The notes beneath the pieces were generated by a model. The model saw nothing but the letters and a program-made list of their open reading frames with translations, had not been told where the DNA came from and searched no databases. Shown here piece by piece: positions 6,374 to 11,690 of a DNA stretch of 11,690 bases. Position 1 is the stretch's first letter, and each line of letters begins with the position of its first letter. Source of the DNA: CAYOEZ01 sp964402955 (GTDB lineage: Bacteria; Chloroflexota; DTOL01; DAOUCN01); NCBI GenBank assembly GCA_964402955.1, contig CAYOEZ010000162.1:1-11690 (forward strand), read 5' to 3'. Both the position numbers and the translations under genes were made by a program.

Positions 6374-7792
6374 CTAGTTCTCCTTGAATCCGGCGTATGC
6401 ACCCGTGATCTGCGCGGACGACAGGGTCTCGACCATCACAGCCACGATCTGGGTGCCGCCCGTGCTGCAGTTGGTGCACTGCACACGCAGCGAACCGACG
6501 TTGCCCAGGCTGACTGGATCCTCGACGAAGCCGGGGCCGGTATGGAACGTGTAGGAGCCGCTGGCAGGCAGCGTCTTTAGGAAGACGTTAGCAACCGTGC
6601 CGTTCTGGTTGTAGTAAGTCACGGTCAGGTTGGCTGCGCTGCTGGTCGACAGGTTCTGCACCAGCGTGTGGCTGAACTGGCCGCCCAGGTTGCGGTGAGC
6701 GCTCGGGAACAAGACGGAGTTGGCGGCGTCAGCCGAGGTCTGGCCATCGTATGCATAGGCATACATGCCGACAGTCTCGACGACCACAGCCACCATCGGG
6801 CGGCCATCGAGCGACTCAAGCTTAGCGCTGCCAACATTGCCCAGAGCCGTCGGGTCCTCGAGGAAACCGACGCCGGTGTGGAATGTGAAGGCGCCGTTGG
6901 GCTGGATCAGCTTGGTGAAGGTGTTGGCCATGGTGCCGTCCTGCTTGTAGTAGGTGATGCGGACGTTGTTGGACTGATTGCTCATGTTCTGCACGAGCGT
7001 GTGGCTGAACTGCCCGCCAAGATTGCGGTGAACGCTGGGCAGGAAGACGGTGGTTGCGCCCTGTTCAGGCATGAAGCCACGATAGGAGTACGTCTCGTCA
7101 CCCAGAGTCTCGATGGCAGCCAGGGCGATTTTCTGGCCGGTCAGCGAGGTGGCCTTGATGGAGCCGACGCCCGATGCATCAGTGGCGTACGAGCGAGCAT
7201 CCTGATGGATAGCGGCATTGGGGGCAATCGGCACCGTCACGGCGTTGAGCAATGTGCCATCCTGCTTGAAGTAGCTGATGGCGACCGTTGCCGTTACACT
7301 CGGATCGGTGTTTTGGAAGCCGGTCAATGTATACTGTGCGGCCCTCCAGTGGACAGATGGCAGGAACTCTTCGACTGCGCCCTGGCTGGCGCCTTCGTAG
7401 ATGTCATGAGATGTGGAGCCGGCATTCACGACCACGGCGACGATCTGGCGATCGGACGAGACAACCATCGATCCCAGGAAGCTGGTGCCCAGTTCGGGAT
7501 ACGTGTTGGCATGGTATGTCTTGGATCCGTTCGCGGGCAGCACATCGTCAAATTCCTTGGCGATCTGCCCATTGTCCCGGTAGTACTGGATGTGCAGATT
7601 GGCCTGAACGCTTTCCATGTTCTGCACGAGCGTGTGCGACGTGCGCGGGGCGATGGCGCTGGGTGACACGGGCCCTTCAGTCGACTTGTCAACGGCAAAG
7701 CCGGTCGGGGCGACTGTCTGAGCGGCAACCAGGGAGAAGACCAGGAACACACCCAGGGCCAGCAGGACAGTAACAACGAGCAGTCTTTTCAT
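6374..7792 (-). CDS. Secreted protein of four related beta-rich repeats
   Basis: A 472-residue exported protein of no family I recognise. It begins with a signal peptide (KR, then a hydrophobic stretch about 4-22, ending LVAAQ near 25). The mature part is four imperfect repeats of about 100 residues, at roughly 52-147, 148-253, 263-364 and 374-472. Repeats 1, 3 and 4 open with SHTLVQN. All four continue with an alternating hydrophobic strand and a turn such as YYNQNGT or YFKQDGT, then a P-N/A-G-S/A turn and a closing VAVVVET-type strand. Linkers before repeats 2, 3 and 4 carry FLPSVH or FPSAHRNLGG. The pattern suggests immunoglobulin-like beta sandwiches. A CTNC pair (439-442) is unique to repeat 4. 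The frame extends to 7963, but GAGGAGG 5 nt upstream and the signal peptide fix the ATG at 7792. It has its own promoter and terminator. There is no LPXTG or C-terminal anchor, so release or loose surface attachment is likely. Confidence 0.82.
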   Translation of the reverse strand: MKRLLVVTVLLALGVFLVFSLVAAQTVAPTGFAVDKSTEGPVSPSAIAPRTSHTLVQNMESVQANLHIQYYRDNGQIAKEFDDVLPANGSKTYHANTYPELGTSFLGSMVVSSDRQIVAVVVNAGSTSHDIYEGASQGAVEEFLPSVHWRAAQYTLTGFQNTDPSVTATVAISYFKQDGTLLNAVTVPIAPNAAIHQDARSYATDASGVGSIKATSLTGQKIALAAIETLGDETYSYRGFMPEQGATTVFLPSVHRNLGGQFSHTLVQNMSNQSNNVRITYYKQDGTMANTFTKLIQPNGAFTFHTGVGFLEDPTALGNVGSAKLESLDGRPMVAVVVETVGMYAYAYDGQTSADAANSVLFPSAHRNLGGQFSHTLVQNLSTSSAANLTVTYYNQNGTVANVFLKTLPASGSYTFHTGPGFVEDPVSLGNVGSLRVQCTNCSTGGTQIVAVMVETLSSAQITGAYAGFKEN

Positions 7793-7797
7793 GACTC

Positions 7798-7804
7798 CCT
7801 CCTC
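7798..7804 (-). promoter_or_regulatory. Ribosome binding site of the secreted repeat protein gene
   Basis: GAGGAGG on the minus strand, 5 nt before the ATG at 7792. It excludes the 57-residue upstream extension, which also overlaps the promoter. Confidence 0.85.
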
Positions 7805-7934
7805 AAGAAGAGTAACACGGCTTGGCGAAGCATCGTTGGTCGGGGGGTACGCTCGCTTCGCAACTTGCCAATCCCAAAGTGAACATCCGTACCCTGCGCT
7901 CACTGTGGATGGGATCACACTAATTCGTGCTTGT

Positions 7935-7963
7935 ACAATACCATAAAGCATCAGGTATGTCAA
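7935..7963 (-). promoter_or_regulatory. Sigma70-type promoter for the secreted repeat protein gene
   Basis: On the minus strand a perfect -35 TTGACA (7958-7963), a 17-nt spacer, and TATTGT (7935-7940, 4 of 6 matches). Predicted start is near 7928, leaving a leader of about 135 nt with a possible small stem (GCGAAGC pairing with GCTTCGC). The surrounding AT-rich patch (about 7921-7985) stands out against the GC-rich background. Confidence 0.65.
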
Positions 7964-7981
7964 TAGTACATATGGACTATT
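7962..7981. promoter_or_regulatory. Near-perfect 20-bp palindrome upstream of a promoter
   Basis: Arms AATAGT (7962-7967) and ACTATT (7976-7981) flank the palindromic core CATATG (7969-7974); nine of ten pairs match. It touches the -35 box of the promoter at 7935-7963 and is centred about 43 bp before the predicted start, the usual place for an activator next to RNA polymerase. It lies 1 bp past the stop codon of the ABC ATPase gene. There is no T-run after it, so a terminator is less likely. Confidence 0.45.
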
Positions 7982-7982
7982 A

Positions 7983-9626
7983 TTAATCGCCGAACGCCCA
8001 CTGGTGGCTCAGCGCAACGAGGCCAGCGCCGTGTCTGTCCTCGCTGCTGACGCGGAAGCGATAGGCCGTGTCGTGCCAATCGTACGGACGACGCACATCC
8101 TCAGCCGGCGTCAGCCCCACACTGAGCACGTAGTTGCCTTCGAGCAGGTTCAGGTGGTCATAGGCCAGCGTCACCTCCCTGGGACAAGCAAGTGCGCCCA
8201 GTTTTGCTCCGCTGCGGTCAGTGTTCGTCGCATGACAGAGTACACCATTGGCGTCGAAGATCTGGATACGCAAGACCGGGTCAACGACATCCTCTCCCGT
8301 CTTCATACAACGCAGATGTACGCTCATGGGTGCGCCCGTGACGAAATCTGCTTGTTCTTTACCGTTGGCATCACAGAGTCTCACATCTGTGACCAGCGCC
8401 TCTCCCGTTCCCCAGCGCCGCCGTGGAGCGGTCAGCGCCGACGTGATATGGAACGAATAGGCCTTGTGGTGCAAATCATCTGGGTTGGCCCAGGCCGGAG
8501 CATCGGGCCGACCAAACAGCGCCGCCGTCAGCAGGTAGTTGCCCTCGCGCAAGGGCAAGGGCACAGCGGAGAGGTCGATCACACCGTCGCCTTCGTGAAG
8601 GGGCAAGGTTACCTGCTCGAGGTAGGAATTGTAGCCACAGATGACGCTGTGATCCGCGGCGTCATGCACTTGCAGCGTCAGCACCGCATCGGGATAGTCT
8701 TTGCGCACCTGGTAATAGACCCGCAGCGCCGTATGCGCTCCAGCAGCGATCTCCCAGCCAGGCTTGCCTTCCGGGCCGATCATCTCCACACCGAGCAAGC
8801 GGATGTCAGCCAGGCCGGACACAGCGGCTGTCATCTGGTGGGGGTGCGCGAGCACAGCCCCGCCGTGTTCGCCTGCCTTCTGCGACGCGACCTCGGCGAT
8901 GTAGGCATCGACCACATCATCCGGCGCGCCTTCCATGACGACTTGACCTTGTTGCAGCCAGACGGCACGATCGCACAGCTTGCGCACAACCGGCAGCGCG
9001 TGTGATACGAGGATGATCGTCACACCCTCGTCGCGAAAGTCGCTCATGCGCTCGAGACACTTCTGCTGGAAGGCCTCATCGCCCACCGCCAACACCTCAT
9101 CCGTAATGAGGATGTCGGGGTCCAGGTGGACCGCGATAGCAAAGCCCAGCCTCATATACATGCCGGAGGAGTAGTGGCGCACCGGCACATCGATGAAGCG
9201 CTCCATGCCAGCGAAATCAATGATACTGTCGAGGCGCTGCTGCATCTGGCGGCGGCTGAAGCCCAGCAGCGACCCGTTGAGGAAGACGTTTTCGCGGCCG
9301 GTCAGGTCGGGATGAAAGCCTGTCCCCAGCTCCAGCAGCGCCGCCACCCGGCCTTGCACAGTGATTGTCCCGCTGGTCGGCTCCAGGATGCGCGTCATCA
9401 GCTTGAGGATCGTGCTCTTGCCGGCGCCATTGGGTCCGATCAAGCCCAGCATCTCGCCGCGCGGCACACTCAGACTGGCGTCTTTGAGCGCCCAGAACAC
9501 CTCGCGCGAGCCATTGCGGCGGTGCAAGACATTGAGCATCAAGTCCTGGAATGAGTGGGCGCGCTCATGTCGCAAGACGAACCGTTTGGAGACGTGATCG
9601 AAGGTGATCACAGAGTTCGCATTCAT
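7983..9626 (-). CDS. Wzt-type polysaccharide ABC transporter ATPase with extended C-terminus
   Basis: A 547-residue ATPase of the O-antigen/teichoic-acid export group, working at the inner face of the membrane with a Wzm-type permease. The nucleotide-binding domain covers about 5-245: Walker A GPNGAGKST (64-72), LLELGTGFHPDLTGREN (97-112, typical of Wzt/TagH), signature YSSGM (152-156), Walker B ILITDE (D176, E177) and switch H209. After it come two similar beta-rich segments, about 270-395 and 405-535. Each has a strand rich in paired aromatic and acidic residues, ends with an L-R-EGNYLL or L-L-EGNYVL motif, and closes with AYSFHI or AYRFRV. These look like two tandem Wzt C-terminal carbohydrate-binding domains; usual Wzt proteins have one and are about 400-430 residues. 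The gene is 11 bp after a URO-D-fold gene and shares its operon. The ribosome site is weak (CGGGG about 5 nt upstream). No permease gene is visible. Confidence 0.9.
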   Translation of the reverse strand: MNANSVITFDHVSKRFVLRHERAHSFQDLMLNVLHRRNGSREVFWALKDASLSVPRGEMLGLIGPNGAGKSTILKLMTRILEPTSGTITVQGRVAALLELGTGFHPDLTGRENVFLNGSLLGFSRRQMQQRLDSIIDFAGMERFIDVPVRHYSSGMYMRLGFAIAVHLDPDILITDEVLAVGDEAFQQKCLERMSDFRDEGVTIILVSHALPVVRKLCDRAVWLQQGQVVMEGAPDDVVDAYIAEVASQKAGEHGGAVLAHPHQMTAAVSGLADIRLLGVEMIGPEGKPGWEIAAGAHTALRVYYQVRKDYPDAVLTLQVHDAADHSVICGYNSYLEQVTLPLHEGDGVIDLSAVPLPLREGNYLLTAALFGRPDAPAWANPDDLHHKAYSFHITSALTAPRRRWGTGEALVTDVRLCDANGKEQADFVTGAPMSVHLRCMKTGEDVVDPVLRIQIFDANGVLCHATNTDRSGAKLGALACPREVTLAYDHLNLLEGNYVLSVGLTPAEDVRRPYDWHDTAYRFRVSSEDRHGAGLVALSHQWAFGD

Positions 9627-9637
9627 ATTTGCCCCGT

Positions 9638-10696
9638 TTACTTGAACGTCCCAAACTCGCGCGCCGCCTCATACATGGCGACGATGTTCTCGACCGACGT
9701 GTTAGCCTGCAGGTTGTGGCAGGGTGCGATGATGAAGCCTGTGCCGTCGCGTCCCAGCGTGCCGACCAACCGCTTCACTTCAGCGCGCACGTCATCGGCA
9801 GTACCGAAGGGCAACGTTTCCTGATTGTCCACGCCGCCGTGGAAGCACAGCTTCTCGCCAAACTCGGCCTTGAGCGCTGCCAGGTCCCAATCGCCACAGC
9901 GCCACTGGATGGGGTTGAGAATCTCGATGCCCATGCCGGTCAGCGTCGGCAGCAAAGGGCGCAGATCGCCGTCATCGTGATGGAAGACGGTGACGCCAAA
10001 CGAGCGGGCCAGGTCAATCCCCCGCTGCATCGGCGTGCGGTAAAACTCCTCGAAAACCGCCGGGCTGATGAGCAGCCCATGCTGGGAGCCGAAATCGTCC
10101 GTCACCTGTGTGACGTCGATCACGCCCCGGCCAGCTTCAAAGCAGCGCCGGTGGTACTCAACAAAGAAGTCGCACACGCGCGTCAGCAGGTATTGCGTGA
10201 ACTCCGGTTTGAGCAGCGCATCCATCAGCGACTGCTCCAACCCGCGCAGCTTGTTGTGCCAGTAGAAAACGGCGGCATAGCCGCACATGATGGCTCGATC
10301 AGGGTACTCCGCGGCGCGCTGCGGGATCACGCTATAGTCATAGTCATCCGGCGACGGCCAGGGGAACGCCTTCAGATCATCGATCGTCTCCGCCTTGGCC
10401 AGCGGGAAATAGACCTGCTCGTTGTACGTCCCCGTCGTGTACACCTGTTTGCGGTAGCCCATGTGCCAGGCGTCTTCCCAGTAATCGTCGCCTTTGAGCG
10501 GCGCAAGGCCGACGTGCTCCGGGCCAATGCCGAAGATGCCGTCGATGCCGAGACGGTCGTACAGGTCAATCCGGTTGTCGACTGCGAAATGGCTGTAGAG
10601 CTTCTGCATCACCTCTTCGGTGGCCCACATATCGGTGGGCAGCCGATCGACCGGCTGATGCTGAATGGCGGCAAGAACACGCTGGCGATGGTTCAT
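9638..10696 (-). CDS. URO-D-fold protein (uroporphyrinogen decarboxylase/methyltransferase superfamily)
   Basis: A 352-residue TIM-barrel protein of the URO-D superfamily, which includes heme decarboxylases and the MtaA/CmuA corrinoid methyltransferases. Family landmarks: MNHRQRVLAAIQHQPVDRLP at the start, TDDFGSQHGLLISP (199-212), FHHDDGDLRPLLP (238-250), FHGGVDNQETLPFGT (285-299) and FIIAPCHNLQANT (321-333) with a late PCHN that resembles the metal-binding region of the methyltransferase group. The RQAGRY substrate loop of true uroporphyrinogen decarboxylase is absent, so a heme role is unlikely. The ATG at 10696 overlaps the upstream gene's stop as ATGA, which favours this start over the 101-residue upstream extension (that stretch is Arg/Pro-rich and non-conserved in look). 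Translation is probably coupled. The next gene, 11 bp on, is the ABC ATPase. The substrate is unknown. Confidence 0.87.
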   Translation of the reverse strand: MNHRQRVLAAIQHQPVDRLPTDMWATEEVMQKLYSHFAVDNRIDLYDRLGIDGIFGIGPEHVGLAPLKGDDYWEDAWHMGYRKQVYTTGTYNEQVYFPLAKAETIDDLKAFPWPSPDDYDYSVIPQRAAEYPDRAIMCGYAAVFYWHNKLRGLEQSLMDALLKPEFTQYLLTRVCDFFVEYHRRCFEAGRGVIDVTQVTDDFGSQHGLLISPAVFEEFYRTPMQRGIDLARSFGVTVFHHDDGDLRPLLPTLTGMGIEILNPIQWRCGDWDLAALKAEFGEKLCFHGGVDNQETLPFGTADDVRAEVKRLVGTLGRDGTGFIIAPCHNLQANTSVENIVAMYEAAREFGTFK

Positions 10697-11690
10697 TGTG
10701 AGTAACGCTCCCATGCACGCTTTGCGTCGGCGACGCTGGCGGCGGTGTAGGTTAGAATGACACCGGCAGGATAGAGGGCGCGCGCCTGCCGGGCCGTACG
10801 CTGGTCGTCGGGCACACTGACGCGCCCCAGGGCGACGCGGCGGGCGGCGGCATTGCGATAGACCGTCGCCATGTCCATCATCTCGGGCTGCCCCAGATCG
10901 AGCATGTGCAGGCCGGGGATGCTCAGGTAGTTGTCCAACTGGTGCTCGCCGTTGCCGCAGAAGTGGATGCTCATCCCGCCCAGTTCCTTCGCCATCCACA
11001 AATCGTACGGCATGATGATCTCACGGTACATCTTGGGTGACATCAGCAGCGTCGAGTCTTCGCGCAGCAACAGCTTGCCTCTGATGCCCGAAGCATGCTG
11101 GAAGTGATAGTTGGGATGCAACGATTCCTTGATCAGCAGCTCGCAGAAGTGGTACATGGCCATCATCTGGCGGGCGATTTTGTCGAGCAACCCGCGCACA
11201 AGCTCTTCCTCTTCCAGGAGCGCAACGAAGATGGCCGATCCCCAAAGCATCTCCGCTGTATCAAATGGACTTTGCATGTCTGGGAAGGTGACATCGATGG
11301 CTTCACGGCAGTTGGGATAGGCGCGCAGCGCCTCGTGGCAATAGGCGTACTGATCGGCCACGCGTTGCCCCAGGCCAGAGCGCACATCCGGTAGCGGCGC
11401 GTCGACAGCCGCTCGTAGCGCGTCCAGCCCGCCCAGCGGCGACGCCCAGGGCATGTTGTTCTCGACCAGCCTGACCTTCGAGCCAAACATCGATGCAATG
11501 ATGACTGTGCCCAAATTGGGGCGCAAGGTGTAGGGTGCATCGTCGTGGAGATCGACGGCGTGGTAGATGGATGTGAATCCGAGCAGCAGCTCGTTGACCA
11601 TCATTTTGGCCGGATCGGCGAAGGCTTCCGGGTACGGATAGGGCGCGAACTGGATTCCTTCGTAGGCGACGTCGCAGACAAGCGGCGGCA
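10693..11690 (-). CDS. URO-D-fold protein, second paralogue (5' end cut by window edge)
   Basis: The last 331 residues of a second URO-D-superfamily protein; the frame is open through the right edge, so the start lies outside. An internal ATG at 11604 could be mistaken for the start, but 28 codons of good coding sequence (with CDVAYEGIQFAPYPYPE) precede it. Landmarks, in visible-residue numbers: IDVTFPDMQSPFDTAEMLWG (131-150), the HASGIRGKLLLREDSTLLMSP segment (198-218), IHFCGNGEHQLDN (241-253) with the conserved His and Cys, LDLGQPEM (263-270) and a short C-terminal end VADAKRAWERYSQ. It is only distantly similar to the neighbour it overlaps by 4 bp (ATGA). Two different members in tandem suggest a two-step or two-subunit job rather than a recent duplication. 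The substrate is unknown; a corrinoid or methyl-transfer role is possible but not shown. Confidence 0.85.
   Translation of the reverse strand, partial: PPLVCDVAYEGIQFAPYPYPEAFADPAKMMVNELLLGFTSIYHAVDLHDDAPYTLRPNLGTVIIASMFGSKVRLVENNMPWASPLGGLDALRAAVDAPLPDVRSGLGQRVADQYAYCHEALRAYPNCREAIDVTFPDMQSPFDTAEMLWGSAIFVALLEEEELVRGLLDKIARQMMAMYHFCELLIKESLHPNYHFQHASGIRGKLLLREDSTLLMSPKMYREIIMPYDLWMAKELGGMSIHFCGNGEHQLDNYLSIPGLHMLDLGQPEMMDMATVYRNAAARRVALGRVSVPDDQRTARQARALYPAGVILTYTAASVADAKRAWERYSQ

Noticed and set aside
6668..7666. Plus-strand frame of 332 codons opposite the secreted repeat protein
   Set aside because: It only mirrors the repeat protein, which has signal peptide, ribosome site, promoter and terminator on the minus strand.
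7793..7963. 57-residue N-terminal extension of the secreted protein
   Set aside because: It would overlap the promoter and place the signal peptide internally; a strong ribosome site marks the ATG at 7792.
8004..9005. Plus-strand frame of 333 codons opposite the ABC ATPase
   Set aside because: No motif; the ATPase strand carries Walker A, signature and Walker B in order.
9638..10696. Heme-pathway uroporphyrinogen decarboxylase (hemE)
   Set aside because: The RQAGRY substrate loop is missing and a second divergent paralogue is adjacent; no other heme genes are present.
9629..10705. Plus-strand frame of 358 codons opposite the URO-D-fold gene
   Set aside because: Low-complexity shadow; the minus-strand frame carries several family motifs.
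1..11690. CRISPR arrays, tRNA or rRNA genes, insertion sequences
   Set aside because: No regularly spaced direct repeats, no cloverleaf-like segment and no transposase or integrase frame were seen.

Overview
The window is GC-rich, protein-dense bacterial chromosomal DNA. Eight coding genes are visible, two of them cut by the window edges, and no RNA genes or CRISPR array were seen. The gene mix suggests a soil or aquatic bacterium of the Chloroflexota (Anaerolineae/Caldilineae-like): an MshA-like family-4 glycosyltransferase, a LarA homologue, a PIG-L deacetylase, tandem URO-D-fold proteins that are not for heme synthesis, and a Wzt-type ABC ATPase. This assignment is inference from gene content, since there is no rRNA or other marker to fix it.

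Left block, minus strand (1-2518): a GH5 glycoside hydrolase without a signal peptide is followed 49 bp later by a ribokinase that runs off the left edge. They look like one sugar-use operon driven by a strong sigma70-type promoter at 2490-2518.

Centre block, plus strand (2575-6097): a back-to-back promoter (2575-2603) drives an MshA-like glycosyltransferase (TTG start), a LarA-family nickel-pincer racemase/epimerase overlapping it by 53 bp, and a PIG-L N-deacetylase. A perfect 46-bp palindrome lies just past the deacetylase stop. A glycosyltransferase plus an N-deacetylase is the same pairing that makes the sugar part of mycothiol or bacillithiol. A 2-hydroxyacid epimerase between them is unusual and makes this the best candidate for an undescribed small pathway.

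Intergenic 6038-6373: the palindrome, then two GTAG-headed hairpins in opposite orientation with identical loops and compensating stem changes (a REPIN/BIME-like element), then a rho-independent terminator for the minus-strand gene to the right.

Right block, minus strand (6374-11690): transcription runs from right to left. Two URO-D-fold proteins (the first cut by the right edge) are joined by an ATGA stop/start overlap. Eleven bases later comes a long Wzt-type polysaccharide ABC ATPase with what look like two C-terminal carbohydrate-binding domains. After a 190-bp gap with its own promoter and a near-perfect 20-bp palindrome comes a secreted protein made of four related beta-rich repeats. 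No Wzm permease partner is in the window. Common themes are sugar transfer, sugar modification and cell-surface polysaccharide export.
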